NCBI GenBank assembly: GCA_028673005.1
Contig: CM054116.1
Location: 131,665,547-131,729,546, forward strand
Direction: 5' to 3'
Length of the DNA stretch: 64,000 nt
DNA from: Tanypteryx hageni
Lineage: Eukaryota; Arthropoda; Insecta; Odonata; Petaluridae
Shown: positions 22,680 through 34,480 of the stretch, piece after piece
Layout: every line of letters starts with the position of its first letter
How positions within the stretch are numbered: the stretch's first letter is position 1
The notes under the pieces: generated by a model
What the model was told of the DNA's origin: nothing
The model's input: the letters and a program-made list of their open reading frames with translations, nothing else
Database searches by the model: none
Position numbers and translations under genes: made by a program

Positions 22680-23485
22680 GGACTATCAGTCGCTGCGTGA
22701 AGACTTAAGAGCCATTTCAGCGTGGTGAAAAGAATGGCAAATTGAAATTGATTACACTAAATGTGCCAGTTACGTTCTGGAAAAGTAAGAACATAGAAGT
22801 AGGTTTCGAGTATAAAATAGATGGAATAAATATTCAAGCAGCCTAATATGTAAAATATTTAGGAGTAACCATTTGTCGATATCTTTTGTGGGGCATGCAC
22901 ATTCGTCGAGTTATAGGCGCGGCCAACAAGAAACTGGCTTTCATAGGTAGAATAGAACGTAACACTACAGAAAAAGTACGCGAAACATGTTACTTATAAC
23001 TGGTTAGACCACAAGTGGAATACGCCTCATGCATATGGGATCTGTACGAGAAGGGACACATAATTCAATTAGCAAGAGTTTAGCGCAGAGCAGCCAGATT
23101 CGTAAAACAAAAGTACGAACATAAGGAAAGCGTCACTTCAATTATTGAGGGATTTGCACTGGGTACCACTGGAGGATCGTAGATTGAACTCAAGGTTGCG
23201 GCTTCTGGAGAAATATAGATCGGAATGTCTAAAAGACGAGGTTTAAGGAGTAGCTGAAGCACCAATGTATATAAGCAGGAACGACCGTGGTGATAAGTTA
23301 CGTGAGATCGATTGTAGGACGGAGCGTTATCTAGGCTCGTTCTTTCCGAGGACAATACGAGATCACAATAGAAAATTTCAACCTGCGATAGACAACCTTT
23401 AGGTAGGTTATGGTGCATTGCACCCCCTGCCACCCACCAATTAGGTGAATTGCAGGGTAACATGTAGATGTAGATAAGGATTTTT
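22680..23485 (+). mobile_element. LINE fragment, plus orientation
   Basis: The plus strand, with several stops and frameshifts, encodes the later part of a non-LTR reverse transcriptase: DYQSLREDLRAISAW-KEWQ, then HIRRVIGAANKKLAFIGRI, then LVRPQVEYASCIWDLYEKGH, then RRAARFVKQKYEHKESVTSI. Then come YLREIDCRTERYLGSFFPRT-like remnants. The 3' UTR has GTGCATTGCACCCCCTGCCA and the end is GTAGATGTAGATAAGG at 23485. Same family as the copies at 4961-5278 and 22110-22640. The YxDD region and endonuclease are absent. Confidence 0.8.
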
Positions 23486-23944
23486 GAATTAATTATCTCT
23501 CGTAATATTTTTCTTACAATTTTTGACAAACTTTCAAATAAAACGTACTTTCAAGTATCTTTTGTAATGTTTTAACAGTAATTTGAAAATGTATTAGTTT
23601 TGACTTTTAATGTAAATATATGTCCTTATTCATTAACTACATATTTTCTATTTATTTCGTGCACTCTGTATCATAGTCGCCCATTATGTATAACTAATGT
23701 AATTTAGATCTAAGTAATACGAATGAATTTTTTTAAACGAATTTGGAGCCACAATAAATCTTTAAAAAGCTTTTGATAATGACCTACTACCACTAAAAAA
23801 TCTGTTAAATTTTTCTATAGGATGCAGGATTCGTTTCTTATGTTAATTTTAGTAATTCTAGTAAATTCAGCGCATTTCCGGCTATTTAAAATTTAATTAC
23901 CAGCAATTATTTATTACCTATAATAACTACAATACTGACTTTTG

Positions 23945-24061
23945 CTAAACTGTGTTCAGCCATTTTGACGTTCGCTGTTTTTTACATTCCGATCTTTCGC
24001 TGTTTTGACGTTCGCTGTTATGACGTTCGCTGTTATTCATGCGCTGTTATGACGTGATACC
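23945..24061 (-). repeat. right inverted terminal array of the foldback element
   Basis: Inverted relative to the left array: TTGACGTTCGCTGTTTT-type units, fewer and more degenerate than on the left. The conserved inner block reads TGTTCAGCCAT followed by TTTGACGTTCGCTG. The terminus is GATACC at 24056-24061. Confidence 0.85.
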
Positions 24062-24069
24062 TCTCAAGT

Positions 24070-25690
24070 GAGGCATTTAAAAATAATTTCCTACGGTTTT
24101 ATTATTATTAATGATTATATGATAAATCGGTAAATCACAAATTCAATATCTTCTTGACATCGTTTCTGATATATCGCATTGCAGTTCTTAGACATAAGAC
24201 AAAGTCATTAATATTTATCGTTTTTGACATGATAACATAAATCGTACATAAAGCCTTTGGAAACTCATTGTATGCTTAAATGTTGACACATTTACATTCT
24301 AGTTTAAGCTTCCATGGTTCTTAGAAAGTTTCTTTATTTAAAAAAAAATATAATTCCCGTTAGAGAAATGTTGTGGGATTATTATAATCCAATATATAGT
24401 CAACTGTAGCTTCGGATGAAGTCATCCAAATTACTACAGGTGCTCGGAATCTCGCGATAGACGTCGATGGTTTATCCTTGAGATCCCATAGAGTAAACGA
24501 TCACACGGAAAAGGCACAAGGAGACGGCAATCTACAAATTATTGCTTATGCTTTGAAAGAAAGCTTTAAGAAAAAAGTGGAAGGGAAATATTTTATATAA
24601 GAGCAAAATCATAGAGGAAAGAGAGTTACAAATAAATGAGTAAGTTGGGGAGGAGAGGAGAATGTGAATAACTCGGATTAACCAATATCCATGGGCCTGT
24701 CAACAGATAGATTACGGATTATGGTATCGATATGCAAGGAATAACAAATATGATTTTTATCCAGCAAGTATATAATCAGAGGTCTGAGGCACAACGTCTG
24801 AGCGAACGCATATGTTAAAAATATTTCACAGCATGAAAATAGTAACAACCTGCTTTCATCTTCTTGGCTGATTACTGCAAATGTTGAATGCCCTCTTTTC
24901 TTCCATACTACTCGTAACTCTTTGTAAATTCTATTGTTATACTGTTGGAGAAGAGCAAAGGAATAAAGTACGGTGCCGGTTGGGTAACTAATCACGAATA
25001 TTTGATTTTACAAACTTTACCAAACTGATGCTATTCACTGCATCATGTTGAGCTTAGATTTGAAAAGAGTCTCATTCAGTATAAGATGCTTTGATTATTC
25101 TTGTTTTCCAGTGACGTCTACGTGTCTCCTACGATTTTTAACTAACTTGTGTCTATTGTTATGCAACAGAGGCTTGTAGAACCTTCTCTGAATATTCGGG
25201 AAGTATAATTCTTTGTGTGTGCGACAATATATAGGATACGATAATCCCAACTCTTCAGGAAAATGTTGAAATAATTCCTTTTGAGGAAACCTAAAACTAC
25301 ATTATTCAATTTTAGCTGGGGAGACATTATGGGACTCAAATTTGAAGAAAACTGACATTTCGGAAGATACTCAGTTCCCAAGAGGTCTGATAGGTACCAG
25401 TGCATTAACCAAGGAACATTCGAGCTTTCCTAGTCCTTCTATTTAGTTCTTTAATAAATTCAAACTCGCCCCTCTCTCCAATCGCCCACAGTCGCTCCAA
25501 AAACCGTCATCTGTTCAGAAACCGTCACATAGTTTGTATTTGAGACTCGAGTGTGCTCGCATATGGGGCTCCCGATATAGATTTGCCAATGAAGCATTTC
25601 CCTCGTGATCTTCATCCGTCAGCTATCTCTCCCACATTCACAGGTCCTCCCACCGACTCAGATACGTGGCTGAGAAAGCGAGTTCGCAAC
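24070..25690. other. no gene seen; AT-rich
   Basis: AT-rich DNA without recognised coding sequence, RNA gene or transposon end. Confidence 0.5.
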
Positions 25691-25900
25691 ACATACGAGG
25701 GTGATTGGACCGCCCCTTCCTACTCTTTCTCATTCCCTCCCATTCCCCTCCCACTCCCCCCTACTCCCCCCTACTCCTTTCCTACCCGCCGCCGCTATTT
25801 CCTCCTTTTCCAACCCGATCACGACTCCACCCATCTCTCTCTCATTCGCTCTCTCACTCCCACCTCTTTCTCTCTCTTTTTCTTACCTCCCACGTTCCCT
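25690..25900. repeat. pyrimidine-rich tract
   Basis: C/T-dominated plus strand with ACTCCCCCCT units near 25750-25780. It faces the polypurine tract starting at about 25970, making an inverted purine/pyrimidine pair. Confidence 0.8.
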
Positions 25901-25969
25901 AGCCGATCGAAATTGCACATAAATAACATCGGGTTGTAATTTCTTGGAAGGCGAATGTTGGACAGACAC

Positions 25970-26460
25970 GGTGGAGGTGAAAAAAGAACGGCCAGATAGA
26001 GGAGGGGAGCTCTGGGAGGTGTGGAGATTTCGTGGAAGGAGAATGAGAAGAAAGCGACTGGAGCCCAGAAAGGTAAGAATGGCTGAGACAGAAGAGAACG
26101 GAGGGAGAAATGGGCGTCAAGGCGACAGAGTGGAGAAGGGCAGAGCGAGTGGCCGTCGCGAGGGAGGAGGAGCAAGGGGAGAGGGAAGAGATGGGAGGGG
26201 TTATGAAGGGAATGGGTCATGAAAGGAAGGGGTCATGAAGGGAAGGGGTCATGAAGGAAGGGGGCAGGAAGGGGAGGGGGTAGGGAGAAGAGGGGGTAGG
26301 AAGAAGTGGGGGTAGGAAGGAGAGGGGGTAGGAAGGGGAGGGGATAGGAAGGGGAGAGGGAATAAAGGGAAGGAGACAGGAGGGGGAGGAGTAATGAAAG
26401 GGAGTGGGCATGAAGGGGAGAAGGAAAAAGGGGAGGGGAATAGGAGGGGAGAAAGGAGTC
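25970..26460. repeat. polypurine tract with GGAAGGGG minisatellite
   Basis: From 26217 the plus strand repeats units such as GGTCATGAAGGGAAG, then GGGGTAGGAAG. No cytosine-rich coding signal; all frames across it are composition artefacts. Confidence 0.85.
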
Positions 26461-27329
26461 CTCTGGAGTTTTTTTCCAGTTAAGTGAAGGCAGAACGGAG
26501 CGCATCGTCTCGCTATGCATGCTGGGTGAATTATCGCGGGTCAGACTTAGAAAAACATCCTCCTTCCATGGACTCCTTCGCTTTCCTTTCCTCTCCCTCT
26601 CTTTCACGAATCATCGGTTACAATCCCTTGGCCCTCTTTTTGATGTTTTTTCACATCCCCTCGCGTAATGCAGTGATTTCTTTACGAGCGTCAATCTCTT
26701 AGCAATTCTCAATCCATCTTCAAAGTATACTGCTCGAATCAGAGATTTTTCCCCCCAAATATACCTCTCCGAGTCACCCATAAATTTGACTCTGCGATAC
26801 ATTTTCGTCTCCACGCACTTTTTTCGCGCACGTGACTTTTTATGTAGTGAAACTTTAATTGAAAACTGTCCAAGTTTTTCCCATTGGAGCGTTTTTTTCC
26901 GCCATGGGAATGGGAATCTCGAGCCAAATCTTTCCCTTTCAAAGCAAATATGCCCCTGAGATGAATAAATTGTTTTTTTTGAGTAGTATATCCGCTTTCC
27001 CTGGATATATTTCTGTCATTTGACTTTAATAAAGTCAACATTTTTAATGGTTTCATCAAGAAAAATTATTCAAGACTTACATCTGAAGGCAATATATTAT
27101 AAGTAATGATAAATAAAAATTTAACGTTATTTATTAGGTCGTGATCGGAGGTTACTACCATTCTATACATCTTCAGGGTCCTAAGTTTGTCTTTTCGTTT
27201 AATATCGCTAGTAGCGCTATCCAACACCGTCACACGACGCATGTGGTGAATCGGCCAAAGACCTGCGAATAATTTATTTCGTTTATCCTTTATATGTATA
27301 TTATTCCTAAAAATAACAATGATCCTTTT
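26461..27329. other. no gene seen
   Basis: Unique-looking mixed and AT-rich DNA. No domain was recognised in any frame. Confidence 0.5.
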
Positions 27330-27590
27330 AAAGAAGAAGCCGAAGGTAATGCAATATAAAGACTACAAAACGATAAGCCTGCCTAAGCACGCGTCGAAGG
27401 ATAAAGAAAGAGACAGAAGAAATGCTAGGAGTTTAATTCGTTTTCAGAAAAGGACGAGGAACTAGGGATACTATCGAAATAATGGTAATGATATCATAAA
27501 AGGCAATAAAGTACAGCCAAGACTGCTTCGTATGCTTCCTCAACTTTAATAAAATGGATAATTCTGATGATAATATTAAAGGTTATAGGT
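27330..27590 (+). mobile_element. LINE reverse-transcriptase fragment (second LINE family)
   Basis: With frame switches the plus strand reads KVMQYKDYKTISLPKHASK, then FRKGRGTRDTIEIMVMIS, then KAIKYSQDCFVCFLNFNK. These match the palm region of LINE reverse transcriptases of the type C-x-D-Y-R-T-I-S-L-x-S-H-A-S-K ... F-G-F-R-K-G-x-G-T-R-D ... V-C-F-x-D-F-x-K-A-F-D. The catalytic F-x-D-Asp has become Asn. About 85 residues survive. This differs from the GTAGATG-tailed LINE family elsewhere in the window. Confidence 0.7.
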
Positions 27591-27630
27591 ATTGATTGAA
27601 AATAATAATAATAATAAAAAGACTGATAAG

Positions 27631-30414
27631 CAGTGGCGGCTCGTGTATAGGCACTGCGGAAATGCAGCACCCCCTATTTCCACTTTATATTATCGATAAC
27701 ATTTAATATAATGAGTCCTTTTTTCTTTAATTCTTTCTTTATTTTTGTAGTACAATATATATTCCTTAAGGTTAATGTCAGTACTTCAGTAGCCATCCCC
27801 CAGTTTATGAAAAAGATACAAAAATCTTTGTATGGAACTGTGCGCTTCACAGTGCCAGCGACGTGGTGTTTGACTGTTGTGCGCATGCGCACATAGGAGG
27901 GGGGTGGGGAGGAAGGCGGGACTGCCAGGTAGAGAGAGCACTGTTGCTCTCTGGCGTGATGGTGGAAGGAAGTTTTTTTTTACTCAGCGTGTGTTGTGCT
28001 TAAAAACCGTGTACCATATTCTTGAATGTGATAAAGTGTAGAAGAGTGTAGAATTAGATTATTATTCTGCTTCCAATTATTCTATTTGATTCATTTTTTT
28101 CGGTTCTTTTATTTAACAGAAAACTTTAACCATGGCCTTGCATCCCCAAGAAATAAGTTCTGTGACTGTAAGTGAACTTCAACAGCTTAAGTTTTCATAG
28201 CTATCTCTCCATGAGAAAGGTACACTTAAGAAAATAGGTCGTTCAACACCTGATATTCTAATATCTCAGCCAGGCAAAAGCAACAACAAGAAATATATTC
28301 GTAGCTTTAATTCTGAATGGTACCAACGGAAAAGTTGGCTTTGCGGCTGTGAAGTAAAAAATGCACTGTTTTGCTTCCCGTGTTTGCTGTTTGGAGGTGA
28401 TGTACCGTGGAGAAAAGATGGTTTTAGAAATATAAACAAAATAAAAGAAAAAACTGAAAAGCATGAGAAGTCAAAGAAGCACGTTGATAATGTTGTTTCA
28501 CTGTCACTTTTAGGAACCGTAAGTATTAAGGAGAAACTTAGTGAGGCATACAGACTTTCAATCAATGAGCATAATATAAAAGTTAAAAAGAACCGTGAAA
28601 TTTTGTCCAAAATAATAGACTGCATTTACTTTTGTGGAAACTTTGAAACTCCCTTACGTGGACATGATGAAAAAGACGATTCAGTAAATCCAGGGGTATT
28701 TAGAGGATTAGTAAATTTTGCATCTAAATTAGATTCAGATTTGAAGAATCACTTAGAAACCAGTGCAGTCTTCAAAGGTGTTTCTAAGACCATTCAGAAT
28801 GAGATACTTGACTGCCTGCTACAAATATACCATGAGGAGATAAGGACGGAAATTAGAAAAGCTTCCTTTGTAGCTGCCATGGATGATGACACAACAGATG
28901 TTTCGGAACACACTCAAATGGTCCTTGTTCTACGGTACGTATTGAATGAAGAAATATTTGAGTGTTTTTGGAGATCCTTTATTCCAGAAAATCAAACTGC
29001 AGATGGCATATCAAAACGTATTTTGGAACAATTGGACATAACCCTTCAAGGAAATGGACAAAAACTGATAGCTCAGACATTTGATGGTGCAAATGTCATG
29101 AAAGGCAAAAAAAGCAGGAGTTCAAGCAAAAATAAAAGCAGTTTATAGTAATGCACATTTCATTCACTGTTATGCACATCAACTTAATTTAATAATGAGA
29201 AATGCAGCAAGTATTACACGAAACGCAAGAATATTTTTCTCTAACATTCTGGCTATTCCAACATTCTTCTCAAGATCACCACAACGTGTGTCCATTCTCA
29301 AGAAAAATATGGACGTCAGCATTCCACGTCCATCCTCTACAAGGTGGAATTTCAACATACGGACCATAAACAGAGTTCATGAAAATTTGCTTGCAACCTT
29401 TAAAAAACTGCCTTACTAAAATTCAGTCAACATCAAATGCAGATCAAACCATTGCAGAAGCAACAGGAATTTTAAAATACCTGAATTATGATAATTTCAA
29501 GTTTTGGTTAGAGCTTTTTCATTAGATTATGCCTCATGTTGAAATAATTTACAACCAAATGCAATCTCGAGAAATTAGTGTGTTTAAAGTTAATGAATAT
29601 ATAACAAATTTCAAAACTGCTATTTTAGAATTGAGAAACTCAAAGTACTGTGAGAATCCTTCAAAGACACTCATGGCAGAAGCTAAGGAAGTGTGTGACT
29701 ATATATATGTTGATATAATGGACAAATATTCATCCACTAAACACTTAGTAGCTGCTAAATTGTTCAACAAGAAATGCTTCACTAGATTTAAGAATGAACA
29801 TCCCACAAAAGAGATAGTACTGACCACTGAAGCTTATCCCATGATTGACAAAGAAAAGCTTGAAACTGAACTAAAAGTATTCTATTGTAGGACTGATATT
29901 CATCAATATTGCAAATTAATTGAGCTGCTGAAATTTATCTTGGAAAATAATCTAGATGATGTTTTTAGTGAAATTACGAAACTGATAAAAATCCTCTTGA
30001 CAATTCCCATGACTACATCAGAGGCAGAGCGCTGCTTTTCAACATTGAAAAGAATAAAAACTTTTTTAAGAAGCACTATGAATTTGGAAAGACTAAATGC
30101 GCTTGCAGCACTTTCAATGGAGAAAAATTTCCTCAATTGTCATCCAGAGATCAAGGAGAAAATTATTGAACTTTTTGCGCAAATTAAAACAAGAAGAATG
30201 GATTTCATTTTTAAATGAATAGATCAAGCTTGAACTGTAACAATTTAATTTAAAGTAAGTAAAAAATGTTTGGTTTTTTTTGTAAAGATTTTATCAAGTT
30301 CCTGAATAAATTTTCTTTTTATACATGTTTTTTTCCTTTTACACAATTTTAAAACAAAGGCTAAAAATTTTCTGGAGCAGCACCCCCACTAATTTTAGCT
30401 ACGAGCCGCCACTG
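27631..30414 (+). mobile_element. nearly complete hAT transposon
   Basis: The termini are CAGTGGCGGCTCGTGTATAG at 27631 and, inverted from 30414, CAGTGGCGGCTCGTAGCTAA, giving a 14-bp perfect terminal inverted repeat of hAT type. Just inside, both ends share GCAGCACCCCC, in inverted orientation. The 8-bp target duplication is perfect: CTGATAAG at 27623-27630 and 30415-30422. At 2,784 bp with a single long, mildly broken transposase frame, this is close to full length. A polyadenylation signal, AATAAA, lies at 30305-30310. It sits next to the LINE fragment ending at about 27590 and an (AAT)n run at 27590-27615. Confidence 0.93.
28132..30218 (+). pseudogene. hAT transposase (ZMYM1-like), two stops and two frameshifts
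   Basis: The likely start is ATG 28132 (CCATGG context). An in-frame TAG at 28198-28200 follows after 22 codons, then the frame runs open to about 29148. The N-terminal zinc finger is TTF/ZMYM1-like: WLCGCEVKNALFCFPCLLFG, then HEKSKKH. The first catalytic Asp lies in AAMDDDTTDVSEHTQMVLVL and the second in TFDGANVMKG. A frameshift occurs in the A-run at about 29105-29115, after which AVYSNAHFIHCYAHQLNLIM and RPSSTRWNFNIRTINRVHEN continue. A second frameshift lies near 29403-29420 and a TAG at 29523-29525. The last piece (29529-30218) ends with the hAT dimerisation domain, IPMTTSEAERCFSTLKRIKT then LNALAALSMEKN, and terminates at 30218. The lesions make it non-functional, but they are few. Confidence 0.92.
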
Positions 30415-30422
30415 CTGATAAG

Positions 30423-31427
30423 GTATCAATACGTGAATATTTGTGAAGGTTAAATTGCTCGAGCCAACCTTGCATATCCTACAGCAATTCTTGAAAATCA
30501 ATGAACTTAGGGGCTCTAAACTTGGCGCGCACACTAAAGAGACCTTGTGGATGTGCATCTCGGAGCCAGAATTTTGATATTTTGGGGAGAGAGAGTGCCC
30601 TACAAATCATACCCTAACTAGAGACCTGTGTTAAGTTTTTGTAAAATTACACAACTTATTTTAATATTATTAGCAAAATATCAACTTTTAGTCTATATAT
30701 AATTTGTTCATACCAATTAAGGAGGAATATTGGTCACTTATCTTGAAAGGACCTTGATTTTGAATGAAAATATTAATGATTCAAATGAGCATGAATAATT
30801 CGGAACTGTAAACGCGGAGCAAAGCCCGGGTAATTAGTTAGCCCATAAACCGGAATTATCACATACAAAAACATTCTCTTAAAAAATTCCGAGGTAGTAG
30901 CGGCAAACAAACTCATTTGATTCAGTGCCGGACTTGTTCTGTCACTAACCTTTCTATTTTTGTAATTAACTGCTCTGTTTTCAAGACGCTGCTCAGTTCT
31001 CCGGGTTATTCGGCTGTTTGAGCTTTTATTACGTTATACGGTGAGCTGTAACTAATATGGAATTTTTCTTAGCATATTTATTTATTTATTTATTTATTTA
31101 TCTTAGCATATTTAGCATATCAAAAAGGACAAACTAACATGAGTCATGTTGCAGAGAAAAAGTATCATTTCCCTTCTACTACGAAGAACATCTGTGAATT
31201 ATTCTTAAATTTGGGAAAGGTACTACTTTTTCAAATGATGCGATAGGTATGATGTTGTTAACTCAGCTGTTTATGATCTCAACAAGTGGAAGAAAGAAAT
31301 ATTTATATTTTTCTTGACAGTGATGCGAAAATGTTAATGCTATTATAAAATTTATTTACGGTCATTCTAATATTCTCCTTCTACAGTAATTCACTTAAGC
31401 CATTTTATTTTCCATTTATTAAAGACG
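30423..31427. other. no gene seen; (TTTA)n at about 31077-31102
   Basis: AT-rich. The TTTA microsatellite is flanked by direct copies of CTTAGCATATTTA. Near 30808-30830 CGGAGCAAAGCCCGGGTAAT resembles a retroposon or MITE end, but this was not resolved. Confidence 0.45.
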
Positions 31428-31860
31428 TTATAAACATTGTTTGATAGTTTGTGGGTTATACCCATAAAAGCAGTATTTAATAGCAGTATTCTCGGACTCA
31501 AAACGGTTACTTCTTAATTTTTTTTTAACGTACGATAAAAGAAAATTCGCAGCGTAATAGTTCTGGTAAATATAGTGGATGAGCCATGATGTTGGACCCC
31601 AACTCTTCGATAGTTTTTGGTAAATCTGAAATCGAAGCGCAGATACGTTATTGCGGCGCAGGATACAACCGTGTTCAACAAGACAGGGATGTTTCTTCTT
31701 GAGTGATTCTAATAGCAGTTCTCTCAGCACATGGTAATAGCACTCGCCGTTTACTCCTTGACCTCTCGGAAGGCAGTGGCCGTAATTGACACCTATTTTG
31801 TCATAGAAAATAAGATGTATATTTTTGCGGAACATTGACAACCCTTCGCCTTCTGAGGTC
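31428..31860 (-). pseudogene. mariner transposase C-terminal half, decayed
   Basis: The minus-strand frame of 162 codons aligns with SETMAR-type mariner transposases. LIFYDKIGVNYGHCLPRGQG corresponds to the first catalytic block (usual FFD-x-x-G...PxGxTVN). VNGECYYHVLRELLLESLKK follows. HGCILRRNNVSALRFQIYQK corresponds to the second block (usual HDNAPAH), where the catalytic Asp is replaced. AANFLLSYVKKKLRSNRFES corresponds to the C-D-F-F-L-F-P-x-L-K block. The N-terminal half and the terminal repeats were not found. With the second Asp lost the product would be inactive. Confidence 0.75.
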
Positions 31861-32070
31861 GGGGACACCCTGAGCGTTTTCACTCGCGAAAACGTAAGAT
31901 TTAACTTATTGTCCACTTCATATATTTTTATTCAAGCTCGAAATACGAAATATTTACAAAAGGATACCAGTATCAACATTTTTTTAATAACGCTGTGTGA
32001 TATTTAGGCTGAACAAATTCGAGGAATGATAGAACTAAGGGCAGAATCAGTACTTAGGAATACATTACTT
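31861..32070. other. no gene seen
   Basis: Short AT-rich spacer; may contain further decayed mariner sequence not recognisable by eye. Confidence 0.4.
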
Positions 32071-32845
32071 GATAATTATGACAGAGAATCGGCAGAGATG
32101 GGAAAAGACGGGAAAAATTGAAGGAGTTGAAGCTTGCAGCGAAGAATCGCAAAAGAGCGGTGGCCCACAAGTAGAGCACTTGGGGTCGGGAGGAAAGGAT
32201 AGGAATGGGAATAAATGTAAATGGAAAAGAGAGGGAAGGAGAGAAAGTGGGAGAGAGAGGCTGGTGATGACGAGGTGCGAGGGAACAAGAGAACTTGGAA
32301 AAAGCTTCCGGGGTGCAGAGGAATAAGGGAAGAGACAAGGATGGAGTGGACGAAGAAAATGACAAAAGAGAGAGGAATGAAAGGGAAAGTGGCGGAGGGG
32401 GGCGAGGCAGAGAGAGGGTATGAGATGAGAAGCAGATTGGAGTCGGGAAGATTGAGCTTGGAGGGAGATGCCAGCTGGGGTTCGTGGGGAGAGGTGTGCT
32501 GCCGAAGGGGAGAGCAGAAGAGTTAAGATGGAGAAGCGGTGGAAGGGGTGACAGCAGAGAGAGAAGAAGGGAGGGAGAGAGGGTAGAAAGGGGGTTTTGA
32601 TGGAGGGTGCGACGGAATAAGAACTTTGCGATTCGTGCGTCGGTCGTGACCGTCTTCTTGGTGAGGGTGTTGTTTTGGGAAGAGGATGAGAGCGAGACCG
32701 AAGCGGAAGGGGTAATTGGGGAAGGAGGAGAGGAAGGTGACTTCCTCCCTCGGAAGACGGGCTCGTTATCGCAAAAGGAAAAGGGAGAGAGAGAAAGAGA
32801 GAAGAGAAAGAAGAAGGGGTTTAAGCGGTGCGAGAGAGTAAATTA
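32071..32845. repeat. purine-rich tract
   Basis: G/A-dominated plus strand, strongest at 32215-32420 and 32540-32600. Long antisense-looking frames here are compositional. Confidence 0.75.
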
Positions 32846-34480
32846 AATGGGGGTGGGAATGCGGAAAGGGGCGTGTAATTGGCGGGTTTGGAGACGGGCG
32901 GTCCGGGAGAAAGAATCCGAGTAGTATCATCATTATATCTGACAAAGGCAAACCCGACCCAAGAGCCGATCTTCCCTCTTTCTCCATCTGGGTTGACTGA
33001 GAAACAATTGCGTTTCAATCGATGAAAGTGCAAATACCCCGATACTTTGTCTTCAGTTTCTTGTCTGAAAAAAGTGATTAGCTGGCTCATGTTACAGGTC
33101 TTTGGAGGCCTGAGTAAAATAAATTTGTTTTGCAATTTTTGTCTCATGTAAAAAGCACTTACTCTATGTTTCAAAAGAATATAACCAAACGTAAACGAAA
33201 AGGAACTACATTCATTTTGTTTTTTATACGGCAGAAACTGAAATGGGAACGATGGAAAATAAGAACTTTAGTTTATGAATTTCATGTAAAATATAAGATA
33301 CTTTCTACGTTTATATGAAATACAATTTTTACGTGTTATATTAATCTTTAACGCCTGTTCCTCGTGGTAGCACTTTCGGTGTAAGAGTTAATTACTATCT
33401 AATATATTTTTTCTAGTTTTTTCAAATTCTATATATTTTAGAGGAGGAAAAATGTGATGAATATTTTTAAAATAAAATAAGTTCTTTAAAAATTTTCTCT
33501 CTTTTGTTTTTTACATCTCTGTTATTACTTGGAGCTTATCCCATGTAGCAGAAGCAAATTATGTGTAAGCAAAGCATGACGCTTCATCAGTTTTCTGAAA
33601 ACAAACGCAATAAATAAAATGAACATATTAATCGATTAGCTAAAGCATGACTACGGAAACTTGGTACAAGAACAAGATATAAGATACAAAATTTCTCGTT
33701 CGAAAACCATGTTACTTCCATGAGACAATTTGGTAGTCGACACCCAGGGCCACGAGGAGAAGAGACAAATCAGACGTCTCCAAAAGGCCGTTGACATAGA
33801 AAGAAAAAAGAGTATAAACGCAGACAAGATTGGACGTTGGTGGAACGCTTTAGAGATGCTCAACATCCCTTTCAGGTCCGCGGTTTCCTTTGCATATCAA
33901 TCAGTATATGCGGTGCATGCCGGCGAGGTCAACAATAGTCGTTAATCCTATTTTAAAATGTCGCATTATTAAACATAAATAAAAAATACTGAAATATTTG
34001 AATATCACACTCGAACAAATCTAAACAAATACAATTACGTAGAGTCAAAATATCTCGACCGCTAGGAATCAGTGAACCTAAGTGGCAACAAAAAGCAAAA
34101 GTTGGTGTTTTCTTGTACCAGCATATTTCTACCATCAGTATATAGAGTATTAAATTTAACGTTAAAATGTTTTTAAAGATTTTTTTTAATCTCGTGACTG
34201 TGATTACTCGCCGTTGCTCAAACACTAACACACACAAGTCACCGCTGAAAAATATCCTCATAATTTTACAATAAAATTGCCAGTCAGTATTCGTTAAGTG
34301 ACTAATAGATTCCTTATAGGCTGCATTTTCAATAGCCTCACGATTCGACCCATAATAAAAATCAACCGTATCAAAATGATGGAGTAAAATAATAACTTCG
34401 TAGAAAATAGAGAAAAAGAGAAGAAACTAAATGTAAAAAGGCAGAAAGGTAAAACGTGGCGAAGTGAGAGCGGAGTAGAA
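32846..34480. other. no gene seen
   Basis: AT-rich. A 71-codon plus frame at 33730-33945 (Lys/Arg-rich, QIRRLQKAVDIERKKS) was examined and not matched to any family. Confidence 0.45.

Larger units (their letters stand above)
21627..24061. mobile_element. foldback DNA transposon, 8-bp TSD, superfamily unassigned
   Basis: The termini are GGTTCCACGTCAAAACAGCG at 21627 and, inverted from 24061, GGTATCACGTCATAACAGCG. Both sides are flanked by an identical 8-base duplication, TCTCAAGT (21619-21626 and 24062-24069). The inverted terminal regions (about 155 bp left, 115 bp right) consist of variable numbers of the 15-base unit ACGTCAAAACAGCGA, then a shared TGTAAAAAACAGCGAACGT and ATGGCTGAACA. The interior holds LINE fragments and AT-rich DNA, with no transposase. 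An 8-bp duplication fits hAT, P or Merlin superfamilies; the GG terminus argues against a standard hAT end (CAGNG). It is non-autonomous, mobilised in trans. Confidence 0.85.

Noticed and set aside
21627..24061. Calling the foldback element a hAT because of the 8-bp duplication
   Set aside because: The termini start GG, not the usual CAGNG of hAT, and no transposase is present to decide.
30808..30835. Retroposon or Helitron end (CGGAGCAAAGCCCGGGTAAT)
   Set aside because: It resembles known element ends, but no hairpin, CTRR or target duplication supports a boundary.
33730..33945. 71-codon plus frame as a LINE or Penelope fragment
   Set aside because: The Lys/Arg-rich sequence showed no family landmark on inspection.
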